From Bacteroidota bacterium (lineage in GTDB: Bacteria > Bacteroidota > Bacteroidia > Chitinophagales > Chitinophagaceae): a stretch of 64,000 nucleotides of DNA. Numbering within the stretch: position 1 is the first letter of the stretch; each line of letters begins with the position of its first letter. Below the pieces are notes generated by a model that worked only from the letters and a program-made list of their open reading frames with translations, was not told the DNA's origin and searched no databases. Below, piece after piece: positions 1 through 9,412 of the stretch. A program made the translations under genes and the position numbers. The stretch covers positions 1-64,000 of the forward strand of contig CANFOM010000002.1 in the NCBI GenBank assembly GCA_947448725.1, given 5' to 3'.

Positions 1-181
1 AATACTATTTATCAATAATTTATTATAATTAATAAATTTTCACCACTAAGTTTATTTATTATTTGGATTGAGATGCGTTTGAGCGTCATATTCGTAATAG
101 CTTTTAAAATAACAAATACATATTAATAATTTATTAAATATTATTAATTTAAAATAATTATCCTTTGGGGGAAGGATAATC

Positions 182-220
182 GGGGTGATTGAGATTCGTC
201 TTGGTCACCCCAAATTTTTT
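182..220 (+). terminator. Rho-independent terminator with UUCG tetraloop
   Basis: ggggtgattgaga-ttcg-tcttggtcacccc (182-211) forms a 13-bp stem including G-U pairs, followed by aaatttttt. The T-tract is on the + strand. Confidence 0.75.
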
Positions 221-238
221 AGGCTAACTTAAAGTGAA

Positions 239-1051
239 TTAAACGGCTACATTAAAGTCACGCAAAGCATCGTTTAGGCTTGTTTTTAAATCGGTACTTG
301 GTTTACGTTGACCAATGATTAAAGCACAACTTACTTGATAGTCCCCGGCTGGGAATGATTTACGATAAGATCCAGGAATTACGACACTTCTGGCAGGCAC
401 TCGTCCTTTGTATTCAATGGGGGTTGCTCCACTTACATCTATAATTTTAGTGCTTTGGGTAAGTACTACATTGGCGCCTAAAACGGCTTCCTTTTCCACA
501 TGTACTCCTTCTACTACAATACATCTGCTACCTATAAAACATCCATCTTCGATAATTACAGGGCTGGCTTGTAATGGTTCTAAAACCCCTCCAATACCAA
601 CGCCTCCACTTAAATGTACTCCTTTACCAATTTGAGCACAACTACCAACTGTGGCCCAAGTATCAACCATGGTGCCTTCATCAACAAATGCTCCAATATT
701 CACATAGCTTGGCATTAAAACCACATTTTTAGCCAAATAAGCACCATAACGAGCAACTGCATGAGGAACGGCTCTTACGCCCAAAGCAGCATAATTAGAT
801 TTAAGTAACATTTTATCATGAAATTCAAAAGGGGCTAATTCCCAGGTTTGCATGGGTTGAATAGCAAAATACAAAAGAATGGCTTGTTTTACCCACTCAT
901 TCACTACCCATTGGTTGTCCTTGGGTTCCGCTACTCTTAATCGGCCTTTGTCCACTTCTTCAATGACTGTGCGAACTGCATTGCTATAAGTTTCGTCCTT
1001 TAATAAACTACGATCGGCCCAGGCCGCTTCAATCTTATTTTTTAATTCCAT
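239..1051 (-). CDS. dapD: 2,3,4,5-tetrahydropyridine-2,6-dicarboxylate N-succinyltransferase
   Basis: Full-length protein with hexapeptide-repeat segment (VGSCAQIGKGVHLSGGVGIGGVLEP) typical of DapD. Confidence 0.95.
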   Translation of the reverse strand: MELKNKIEAAWADRSLLKDETYSNAVRTVIEEVDKGRLRVAEPKDNQWVVNEWVKQAILLYFAIQPMQTWELAPFEFHDKMLLKSNYAALGVRAVPHAVARYGAYLAKNVVLMPSYVNIGAFVDEGTMVDTWATVGSCAQIGKGVHLSGGVGIGGVLEPLQASPVIIEDGCFIGSRCIVVEGVHVEKEAVLGANVVLTQSTKIIDVSGATPIEYKGRVPARSVVIPGSYRKSFPAGDYQVSCALIIGQRKPSTDLKTSLNDALRDFNVAV

Positions 1052-1155
1052 TTTTGTTATTTGTACAAAATTACAAACAAGCCTAGAATTTGTAGCAGTT
1101 TCTTTTGCACAATAATGAACCTTCGTTTATTTATAAGTATTGATTAATTTGCAAC

Positions 1156-1728
1156 ATGTTTGCTTACGAAGAAGATATTCAGGCTTGTTTAGAGGCGCTT
1201 AAAAAAGGAGCACTTATATTGTATCCCACCGATACTGTATGGGGTATTGGTTGTGATGCCACCAATGAAGCAGCAGTAGCTAAAATTTTTGCATTAAAAA
1301 AAAGAGTGGATACCAAGGCTATGATTGTATTGGTAGAAGAAGAACAATCTATTTTACATTATGTTGAAGATGCGCACTTGCAAGTGTTTGATTATATCAA
1401 AGGCATTCATAAACCCACCACCGTCATTTATCAAAAAGCAAAAAATTTGGCCAATAATTTAATGGCTGCAGATGAATCTATAGCCATTAGAATTACCAAA
1501 GATCCTTTTTGTAAATCAATAATTATGCAATTAGGAAAACCATTGGTAAGTACTTCTGCTAATATTTCTGGTTATCCTACTCCTTTATGCTTTCAAGATA
1601 TTTCATTGGATATTATTGAGGGCGTTGATTATGTAGTAAAACACAGGCAAGAGGAAACCGAGTTACAGCAACCTTCTTCAATTGTTAAATGGAATGAGGA
1701 TGGCGAATTAATTATCATTAGATCTTAA
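1156..1728 (+). CDS. Sua5/YciO/YrdC family threonylcarbamoyl-AMP synthase
   Basis: GALILYPTDTVWGIGCDA and KPLVSTSANISGYPTP motifs of the Sua5/YrdC family. Confidence 0.92.
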   Translation: MFAYEEDIQACLEALKKGALILYPTDTVWGIGCDATNEAAVAKIFALKKRVDTKAMIVLVEEEQSILHYVEDAHLQVFDYIKGIHKPTTVIYQKAKNLANNLMAADESIAIRITKDPFCKSIIMQLGKPLVSTSANISGYPTPLCFQDISLDIIEGVDYVVKHRQEETELQQPSSIVKWNEDGELIIIRS

Positions 1729-1736
1729 AATAGTAA

Positions 1737-2744
1737 ATGCAAAAAATTCTAGTCATACAAACTGCTTTTATTGGAGACGTAGTACTAAGTACTGCCCTAT
1801 TAGAATCATTGCACCAGCAATATCCCTTAGCAGCTATTGACCTATTAGTGCGTCAAGGCAATGAATCGCTTTTTACAAAACATCCATTTATTCATGAAGT
1901 AATTGTGTGGAATAAAAAAAAGAAAAAATACATCCATTGGCTAAACGTTTTATTTGCAATAAGAAAGACAAAGTACGATGCGGTAGTGAATGTGCAACGT
2001 TTTGCTGCCACTGGATTGTGGACGGCTTTGTCAAAAGCAAAATTTAAAATTGGCTTTGATAAAAATCCATTTTCATTTTTATTTACGCATGCGATCAAGC
2101 ACCTTGAAATACAAGAGGGAATGCATGAAATAGATAGAAACCACCAATTGATTCAAGTGCTAGGAAAAATTTCATTGCTTCAACCAAAATTGTATCCTGC
2201 TTTAGAGGATGTTGAAAAAGTAAAAAAATACCAAGGACAACCCTATATCTGTATGGCACCCGCATCGGTTTGGTATACCAAGCAATATCCAATAACTGAT
2301 TGGGTTGCTTTTTTACAAGCCATCCCCTTTGATGGTCCTATTTATATTTTGGGAGGGGCAGGGGATAAAATCATTGGTGAAAAAATAATCAATGCTTTAG
2401 GGGCCAATACACAATTGATCAATTTAGCAGGTGAACTTGGATTTCTTGCATCTGCTGCCCTGCAACAAAAAGCAGTGCTTAATTATGTAAACGATTCGGC
2501 ACCCATGCATTTTGCATCTGCTGTTAACGCACCCGTGGTAGCTATTTATTGTTCTACCATTCCCGCATTTGGTTATGGTCCCTTGTCGGACCAGCGATTT
2601 GTGGTACAAACTAAAGAAAATTTAGCCTGCAGACCCTGTGGGATTCACGGAAAAAAGACTTGCCCTTTAGATCATTTTAATTGTGCCCATTCTATTCAAA
2701 TTCAACAATTGACGGCACCTTTATTACAAGTGCTACAACATTAG
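1737..2744 (+). CDS. Glycosyltransferase family 9 (heptosyltransferase-like)
   Basis: KILVIQTAFIGDVVLSTALLESL N-terminus and APASVWYTKQYP / NDSAPMHFASAVNAPVVAIYCST motifs. Confidence 0.88.
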   Translation: MQKILVIQTAFIGDVVLSTALLESLHQQYPLAAIDLLVRQGNESLFTKHPFIHEVIVWNKKKKKYIHWLNVLFAIRKTKYDAVVNVQRFAATGLWTALSKAKFKIGFDKNPFSFLFTHAIKHLEIQEGMHEIDRNHQLIQVLGKISLLQPKLYPALEDVEKVKKYQGQPYICMAPASVWYTKQYPITDWVAFLQAIPFDGPIYILGGAGDKIIGEKIINALGANTQLINLAGELGFLASAALQQKAVLNYVNDSAPMHFASAVNAPVVAIYCSTIPAFGYGPLSDQRFVVQTKENLACRPCGIHGKKTCPLDHFNCAHSIQIQQLTAPLLQVLQH

Positions 2745-2757
2745 TACTTTTGTGGAC

Positions 2758-4179
2758 ATGCAAATTAATTTCACAGCAACAGAACAAGCCCTTTTTAAGG
2801 TAGTGGCATCGGAAGCCGCTAAAATGGGAATACCTGCATACGCGGTAGGGGGCTTTGTGCGTGATAGAATATTAGATCGACCAACTAAGGACATTGATAT
2901 TGTTTGTTTAGGAGATGGACTTGAATTAGCTACTGCTTTTGCCCATCAATTTAAACCTAGACCTCCGGTTTCTTTATTCAAGACCTTTGGAACTGCGCAA
3001 GTTAAAATGGAGGCCATAGAAATTGAATTTGTTGGGGCTAGAAAAGAAAGTTATTCAAAAGACAGTCGAAAACCTCAAGTGAGTCCAGGAAGCATTGAGG
3101 ATGATCAAAATAGAAGAGATTTTACCATCAATGCATTGGCGGTTGAATTAAGTGAAAATAATTTTGGAACCATCATTGATCCATTTGGAGGCTTAGAGGA
3201 TTTAGAAAATAAAATTTTAAGAACCCCATTGGCCCCCGAACAAACTTTTGATGATGATCCATTGCGTATGATGCGCGCCATTCGTTTTGCTACTCAACTT
3301 AATTTTACGATTACTCCTGAAACGTTTTTAGCCATTCAAAAAATGGCCGATAGAATTAAAATTGTTTCTCAAGAAAGAATTACCGATGAGCTACAAAAAA
3401 TAATGATGACTGCTACCCCTTCCAAGGGCTGGTACTTATTAAAAGAAGCGGGGTTATTAAACCATATATTCCCATTATTGCTTCAATTAGAAGGCGCTGA
3501 AACCCTAGATGGCATTGGGCATAAGGATAATTTTTCTCATACCCTTCAAGTGTTAGACAATGTTGCTGTTGCCTCTGATGATATTTGGTTAAGATGGGCT
3601 GCTTTACTACATGATATTGCTAAACCTAAAACAAAAAAATTTGAAACAGGTTTTGGATGGACTTTTCATGGACATGAAGTAGTGGGTGCAAGGATGGTGC
3701 CTAAAATTTTTACCCAACTAAAATTACCATTGAATGAGAAAATGAAAATGGTTCAAAAATTAGTGGCCTTGCATTTAAGACCTATTTCTTTAACCAAAGA
3801 AACGGTTACAGATAGCGCGGTAAGAAGATTGTTATTTGATGCAGGAGAAGATATTGATTTTTTAATGTTGCTCTGTGCTGCAGATATTACCAGTAAAAAC
3901 AAAGTAAAGGTAAAACGCTATTTGCAAGGTTTTGACTATGTGAAAATTAGATTACAGGAAGTAGAAGAAAAGGACAATATTAGAAATTGGCAGCCACCCA
4001 TTACCGGGGAAATTATCATGGAGTTATTTGCAATAACACCTTCGAAACAAGTGGGTATTATCAAAGATGCTATTAGGGAAGCAATTTTAGATGGGGTTAT
4101 TCCTAATGACTATGACGCAGCTTATGCTTTTATGTTAAAAGAAGCTGAAAAACTAGGCTTATTTCCTATAATTAAATAG
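2758..4179 (+). CDS. cca: CCA tRNA nucleotidyltransferase with HD domain
   Basis: AYAVGGFVRDRILDRPTKDIDIVC nucleotidyltransferase motif and HDIAKPKT HD motif. ORF track starts at GTG 2752; ATG 2758 is the likelier start. Confidence 0.92.
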   Translation: MQINFTATEQALFKVVASEAAKMGIPAYAVGGFVRDRILDRPTKDIDIVCLGDGLELATAFAHQFKPRPPVSLFKTFGTAQVKMEAIEIEFVGARKESYSKDSRKPQVSPGSIEDDQNRRDFTINALAVELSENNFGTIIDPFGGLEDLENKILRTPLAPEQTFDDDPLRMMRAIRFATQLNFTITPETFLAIQKMADRIKIVSQERITDELQKIMMTATPSKGWYLLKEAGLLNHIFPLLLQLEGAETLDGIGHKDNFSHTLQVLDNVAVASDDIWLRWAALLHDIAKPKTKKFETGFGWTFHGHEVVGARMVPKIFTQLKLPLNEKMKMVQKLVALHLRPISLTKETVTDSAVRRLLFDAGEDIDFLMLLCAADITSKNKVKVKRYLQGFDYVKIRLQEVEEKDNIRNWQPPITGEIIMELFAITPSKQVGIIKDAIREAILDGVIPNDYDAAYAFMLKEAEKLGLFPIIK

Positions 4180-4204
4180 TAATTTAGCGTTTCAAATCAC
4201 CAAA

Positions 4205-4819
4205 ATGGCAGTATTAAAATTTAGGATTTATTGGGAAGAAGATGATGTAATTTATAGAGATGTTTTGGTGAAGCATTCACAAAATTTTGCAGATCTGCAT
4301 CAAATAATTTTGAGGGCATTTGAATTTGATCAAAAACATGATGCCACTTTTTTTAGAAGTAATGATACTTGGCAAAGAGGGCGTGAAATTAGTAAGGAAG
4401 TGTACGAAAAAGAATACAAAGCACCTCCTTTATTAATGGAAGAAACTACGATAGGTTCAGAAATTATTGATACCAATCAACATTTTATTTACTTATACGA
4501 TTTTGTAAAGTCTTGGTCATTTTTAATTGAGCTCATTCAGGTTATTAAGAATGCAGATGCCGATATGAGTTTGGAATATCCACTAGTGAGTCGCATTGAA
4601 GGTGTGGGCCCAATGCAATATGGTACCAAAGGAATGTTAGGAGAAAAATTCGCAGACATCGAAGAAAAATATGATTTATCTGAAGCCAAAGAAGGTTTTG
4701 GTCAAGAAGGCGAAGAAGAAGAAGCGAACGCATCTGATGAAGATGATAGCGATGAAGATGCTGAAGAAGATTCCCAAGAATCCTCTGGCAGCGAGTTTTT
4801 TGAAGGAGAAGCATTCTAG
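4205..4819 (+). CDS. Plasmid pRiA4b ORF-3-like family protein with acidic C-terminal tail
   Basis: MAVLKFRIYWEEDDVIYRDVLVKHSQNFADLHQIILRAFEFD resembles pRiA4b ORF-3-like proteins; Asp/Glu-rich tail. Confidence 0.65.
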   Translation: MAVLKFRIYWEEDDVIYRDVLVKHSQNFADLHQIILRAFEFDQKHDATFFRSNDTWQRGREISKEVYEKEYKAPPLLMEETTIGSEIIDTNQHFIYLYDFVKSWSFLIELIQVIKNADADMSLEYPLVSRIEGVGPMQYGTKGMLGEKFADIEEKYDLSEAKEGFGQEGEEEEANASDEDDSDEDAEEDSQESSGSEFFEGEAF

Positions 4820-4889
4820 TATTTTTTTTATAGTAAGTTCTATTTTCTTTTCATTCTTTATTTCAAATTTAATTAAGCTTTAAACTAAA

Positions 4890-5774
4890 ATGTCCAAAAC
4901 TGTTTATATTGTAATGGGGCCAACAGCAGTGGGTAAAACTAGCTTTGCCATTGCGCTTGCAAAAACTTTAGGTGCCGAAATTATTTCGGCAGATGCGCGC
5001 CAATGTTTTAAAGAAATGAATATTGGAGTAGCAAGACCTTCCATTGCAGAATTAAATGAAATGCCCCATCATTTTATAGCCAGTCATTCCATCACCGAAG
5101 AAATCAATGTTGCCTTTTTCGAAAAATGGGCGCTTGAAAAAGTAGATAGTTTATTAGCAACTAAAGATGCAGTGGTGATGGTTGGCGGAACAGGATTGTA
5201 CATTAAAGCTTTTTGTGAAGGGTTAGATTTGATACCTGCCATTGATCCAGCAATTAGAGAGGGGATCATTAACCAATATGAAAAATTAGGTTTAAGGTGG
5301 TTGCAAAAAGAACTAGCGGTTAAGGATCCTACTTATTGGGCGCAAGGAGAACAAAAAAATCCACAAAGATTAATGCGTGCCTTAGAAGTTTTTTTAGGAA
5401 CAGGCGTTTCTATTGTAAGTTTTCAAACAAAAAAAATTGTAGAAAGGCCTTTTAAAATTGTAAAAATTGGTTTGGAAATGCCGAGGGAGCAATTGTATGA
5501 AAGAATCAATCAAAGAGTTTTGGATATGGTGGAGGCTGACTTAGAAACAGAAGTGAAAGGGTTGCAAGCTTTTTACCATTTGAATGCATTTAATACCGTG
5601 GGCTACAGCGAATGGATGGACTACTTTGATCAAAAAATAAGTAAAGAAAGGGTGATAGAGCTGATTCAGCAAAATACCAGACATTATGCTAAAAGGCAAA
5701 TGACCTGGTTTAAGAAAGACCCTGCTATCCATTGGTACAATGCGTCAAGTGTAGTACCCGACCAAATACTTTAA
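4890..5774 (+). CDS. miaA: tRNA dimethylallyltransferase
   Basis: YIVMGPTAVGKTSFAIALAK P-loop, ADARQCFKEMNIGVARPS, NTRHYAKRQMTWFKKD. Confidence 0.95.
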   Translation: MSKTVYIVMGPTAVGKTSFAIALAKTLGAEIISADARQCFKEMNIGVARPSIAELNEMPHHFIASHSITEEINVAFFEKWALEKVDSLLATKDAVVMVGGTGLYIKAFCEGLDLIPAIDPAIREGIINQYEKLGLRWLQKELAVKDPTYWAQGEQKNPQRLMRALEVFLGTGVSIVSFQTKKIVERPFKIVKIGLEMPREQLYERINQRVLDMVEADLETEVKGLQAFYHLNAFNTVGYSEWMDYFDQKISKERVIELIQQNTRHYAKRQMTWFKKDPAIHWYNASSVVPDQIL

Positions 5775-5885
5775 AAGCCACTTGTCTATTTTTGATTTCT
5801 AAATGAGGCAAATTATCATTAGTTTTAATATATAATCAGTACCCTTAAAACTGATTCCCTACACTTATTTTTAAAAATTAACATT

Positions 5886-7217
5886 ATGCAAAAATTAGGA
5901 GCTATCCTTATGGTAAGCCTATTTTCACTTTTGTTGGTTCAGGCAAAAAGCCAAACCATTCAATTTGAAAAATATACTTTACCCAATGGATTAAAAATTA
6001 TTTTACATGAAGATCACTCTGCCCCAGTTGTGGCAGTTACTTCATTATACCATGTTGGTTCTAAAAACGAGGACACCGCGCGTACCGGTTTCGCTCATTT
6101 TTTTGAACATTTATTGTTTGAAGGTTCTGACAATATTAAAAGAGGAGAGTTTGATAAATATGTAACCAATGCTGGAGGGGCTTTAAATGCCAATACCTCA
6201 CAAGACCGTACTTTTTATTATGAGTTATTACCTTCTAATCAAGTGGATTTAGGTTTGTGGTTAGAAAGTGAGCGTATGATGCATGCTAAGATTGAGCAGG
6301 TAGGCGTGAATACACAACGCGAGGTAGTAAAAGAAGAAAAGCGTCAAAGAATGGACAATCGTCCTTATGGATCTTTCATAACGGAGATGCTGAAGAGAGC
6401 TTACAAGGTTCATCCTTATCGTTGGGCACCTATTGGAAGTATGGAGCATTTGAATGCTGCAAAACTAGAAGAGTTTATTAAGTTTTATAAAACTTATTAT
6501 GTTCCTAATAACTGCGTTTTATCAATTGCAGGGGATATTAATATTCCTGAATTGAAGAAAAAAATTGAAGCTTATTTTGGTCCTATTGCAAAAGGCAGCT
6601 TGCCAATGAATAGACCTTCCATAAAGGAACCTGCATTGGGTGGAGAAGTAAGAGATGTTATTTATGACAACATTCAATTACCAGCCGTATTTCATGCCTA
6701 TCGTGCTCCAAAACAAGGCGGCAATGAATATTATGCATTTAATGTTTTGTCCAACTTATTGTCTGGAGGAGAATCTTCCAGAATGAATAAAGCTTTAGTA
6801 GATTCCAAGCAATTGGCGGCAGCGGCCCAATCAGTTCCCTTTTTTAATGAAGATGAAGGTTTATTTATTGCATTAGCCATTGCCAATGTGGGCGTGAAAG
6901 TAGACACTTTAGAGAAAAATATGGATAGTGTGGTGAATGAGTTTAAAATTAATTTAGTGACGGAGCGTGAATTTCAAAAAGTAAAAAATCAAATTACTAC
7001 CGAATTGGTTAATTCAAAAGCAACCATGGCTGGTATTGCAGAAAGCTTGGCCAATAACGAAGTATATTTTGGAGATGCTAATTTAATTAACACTGAATTA
7101 GAAAAATACAATAAAGTCACTAGACAAGATATTATAAATGTGGCTAAAAAATATTTAAATAAAGACAATCGAGTAGTACTTTATTATTTACCTAAAGAAA
7201 AAACAACTGCTAAATAA
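5886..7217 (+). CDS. M16 family metallopeptidase (catalytic)
   Basis: Signal peptide; inverted zinc-binding motif HFFEH (HxxEH); M16 architecture. Confidence 0.92.
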   Translation: MQKLGAILMVSLFSLLLVQAKSQTIQFEKYTLPNGLKIILHEDHSAPVVAVTSLYHVGSKNEDTARTGFAHFFEHLLFEGSDNIKRGEFDKYVTNAGGALNANTSQDRTFYYELLPSNQVDLGLWLESERMMHAKIEQVGVNTQREVVKEEKRQRMDNRPYGSFITEMLKRAYKVHPYRWAPIGSMEHLNAAKLEEFIKFYKTYYVPNNCVLSIAGDINIPELKKKIEAYFGPIAKGSLPMNRPSIKEPALGGEVRDVIYDNIQLPAVFHAYRAPKQGGNEYYAFNVLSNLLSGGESSRMNKALVDSKQLAAAAQSVPFFNEDEGLFIALAIANVGVKVDTLEKNMDSVVNEFKINLVTEREFQKVKNQITTELVNSKATMAGIAESLANNEVYFGDANLINTELEKYNKVTRQDIINVAKKYLNKDNRVVLYYLPKEKTTAK

Positions 7218-7252
7218 TCGAGCCCACTTTGCGCTCATTAAAAAATAATTTT

Positions 7253-9319
7253 ATGAAAAAATATTTATACATTGCTTTATTAAGTTTGCCATTGTTTTCT
7301 TTGGCACAAAATGTAGATCGAACCAAGGCCCCCTCGCCAGGCAAAGCGCCACTCATTCAAGTGGCCGATCCGGTGAAGTTTACTTTAGCCAATGGGTTAC
7401 AAGTTTTTGTGGTAAAAAACACAAAGCTCCCTCGAGTTTCAGCGACTTTAGCCTTGGATGTGGATGGGTTTAAAGAAGGAGACAAATCGGGCATGGCAGA
7501 AATGGCTGGACAATTACTAAAAAGAGGCACCACCAAAAAATCAAAGGCGGAATTAGATGAAGCGGTTGAATTTTTAGGAGGGAGCTTGTCTACCTCTAGT
7601 CAATATGCATCCGTTAGTTCACTTAAAAATAATTTTCCAAAATTAATGGAATTATTAGCCGAAGTGATATTGCACCCAGCTTTATCATCGGATGAATTAG
7701 AAAAAGTGAGAAAGCAAAGTATTTCAGGAATTGAATCGAATAAAGATGAGCCTGATGCTATTTCGAACAATGTGGTGCATAAATTGGTCTATGGGGGTAA
7801 TCATCCTTATGGTGAAGTGACCACTGTTAAAACAGTTAATGCAGTTAAAGAACAAGACGTTAAAGATTTTATTAAAACTTATTGGATTCCCAACAACGCC
7901 TATTTAATTTTTGTGGGAGATATTGAGCCATTAGCAGCAAAGGCATTGGCGGAAAAAAACTTTACTACTTGGGCTAAGGGTGTTTATACAAAACCTAATT
8001 ATGAAAAGCCAGTACTTCCCAATACTTCTTATGTGGCTATCGTAGATCGTCCTGCATCTGTGCAGAGTGTCGTAGTAGTTGCTACTACAGTAGAGTTAAC
8101 TAAAGGATCCTCCAATGATATTCCATCTGTTGTAATGAATAATATTTTAGGAGGAGGATTTTCAGGTAGATTGTTTGCTAATTTAAGAGAGAAACATGGG
8201 TTTACTTATGGCGCTTACTCTTCTATTAAGCCCGATAAGCAAATTGGATTTTTCAAAGCAGAATCTTCTGTAAGAAATGAAAAAACAGATAGTTCTATTC
8301 AAGAAATATTACATGAGATCAACATTATCAGAGACGCGAAAGTGGGGGATACAGAATTAAGCAGAATGAAAAATTATTTGGCTGGAGGCTTTGCTCGTTC
8401 TTTAGAAAATCCTATAACGATTGCTAATTTTGCATTGTCTATTGCAGTGAACCACTTGCCTGCTGATTACTATCAAAAATATTTAAGCAATTTAGCTGCA
8501 GTGAATGCACAAAATGTAAAAGAAGTAGCTACTGCATTATTAAATCCCGCTAAAATGCATATAGTAGTGGTGGGTAATGCCAAGCAAATTGCTAAAGGCC
8601 TAGAAAAATATGGTCCAGTAAAGTATTTTGATATTGAAGGCAATGAAGTGGCGGCTCCTGTAGAAGCTAAAGCAGATGTCAATTTAACTCCAGCTAGTTT
8701 AATGGAGAAGGCCTTGGCAGCTATTGGAACTAAAGAGGCTTTGGCTGCAGTAACCGATGTACAATTAAAAGGTACCGCCAGCTTGATGGGTCAGACGCTC
8801 AATATGGAACAGACTATTATTCTCCCAGGAAATTCGGTAACCACGATGTCCATGGGCGGCATGGCCATTATGCGTCAAGCAGTGGTGGATGGTAAATATT
8901 CAGTAACACAACAAGGACAGGAAGCACCTATTACACCGGATTTAAAAGAGGGGCTTGATGAGTCTGCCAATATTTCACCTGAGCAACTATTTTTAACGAA
9001 GGGCTATCAATTAAAAATTATTGGTGCTGAAAAAATAAATAATAAAGATGCTATTGATGTAGAAGTGACCACGCCGTCTGGAAAAATTTCACATCGTTAT
9101 TATGATGCAAGCTCTTATTTATTGGTTAAAACTTCTAAGTCGGAAGAAGTTCCAGGAAGAGGTACAGTTACCCAACAACATTTCTTTAATGCCTATCAAC
9201 AAGTAAATGGTATTCAATTACCTTCGGATGAGTTGATTGATATGGGTCAATTAAAGATTGCTATAAAATATACAAGTATTAAAGTGAACCAAGGATTAAA
9301 AACAAGCGACTTAAAATAG
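7253..9319 (+). CDS. M16 family peptidase homologue lacking HxxEH, with C-terminal extra domain
   Basis: M16-like core with SGMAEMAGQLLKRG in place of HxxEH and about 200 aa C-terminal extension. Start moved to MKKYLYIALLSLPLFSLAQ signal peptide (7253). Confidence 0.85.
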   Translation: MKKYLYIALLSLPLFSLAQNVDRTKAPSPGKAPLIQVADPVKFTLANGLQVFVVKNTKLPRVSATLALDVDGFKEGDKSGMAEMAGQLLKRGTTKKSKAELDEAVEFLGGSLSTSSQYASVSSLKNNFPKLMELLAEVILHPALSSDELEKVRKQSISGIESNKDEPDAISNNVVHKLVYGGNHPYGEVTTVKTVNAVKEQDVKDFIKTYWIPNNAYLIFVGDIEPLAAKALAEKNFTTWAKGVYTKPNYEKPVLPNTSYVAIVDRPASVQSVVVVATTVELTKGSSNDIPSVVMNNILGGGFSGRLFANLREKHGFTYGAYSSIKPDKQIGFFKAESSVRNEKTDSSIQEILHEINIIRDAKVGDTELSRMKNYLAGGFARSLENPITIANFALSIAVNHLPADYYQKYLSNLAAVNAQNVKEVATALLNPAKMHIVVVGNAKQIAKGLEKYGPVKYFDIEGNEVAAPVEAKADVNLTPASLMEKALAAIGTKEALAAVTDVQLKGTASLMGQTLNMEQTIILPGNSVTTMSMGGMAIMRQAVVDGKYSVTQQGQEAPITPDLKEGLDESANISPEQLFLTKGYQLKIIGAEKINNKDAIDVEVTTPSGKISHRYYDASSYLLVKTSKSEEVPGRGTVTQQHFFNAYQQVNGIQLPSDELIDMGQLKIAIKYTSIKVNQGLKTSDLK

Positions 9320-9349
9320 ACGAGTAAGTTTTTACAGATAGATTGGTAT

Positions 9350-9396
9350 AAAAAAGACGTCCCGCAACGAGTAATCGAAGCGGGACGTCTTTTTTA
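9350..9396. terminator. Bidirectional Rho-independent terminator between convergent genes
   Basis: aaaaaagacgtcccgc ... gcgggacgtctttttt: perfect inverted repeat with T-tract on both strands. Confidence 0.92.
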
Positions 9397-9412
9397 TACT
9401 TATGAAGTAGAA

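Noticed and set aside
4545-4883. ORFs in alternate frames across the acidic tail of the pRiA4b-like protein
   Set aside because: GAA/GAT-rich tail creates long stop-free frames; their peptides (Leu/His/Lys-rich) look non-biological.
5834-5856. Hairpin aatcagt...actgatt upstream of the first M16 gene
   Set aside because: Seven base pairs with a large AT-rich loop, expected by chance in this composition.
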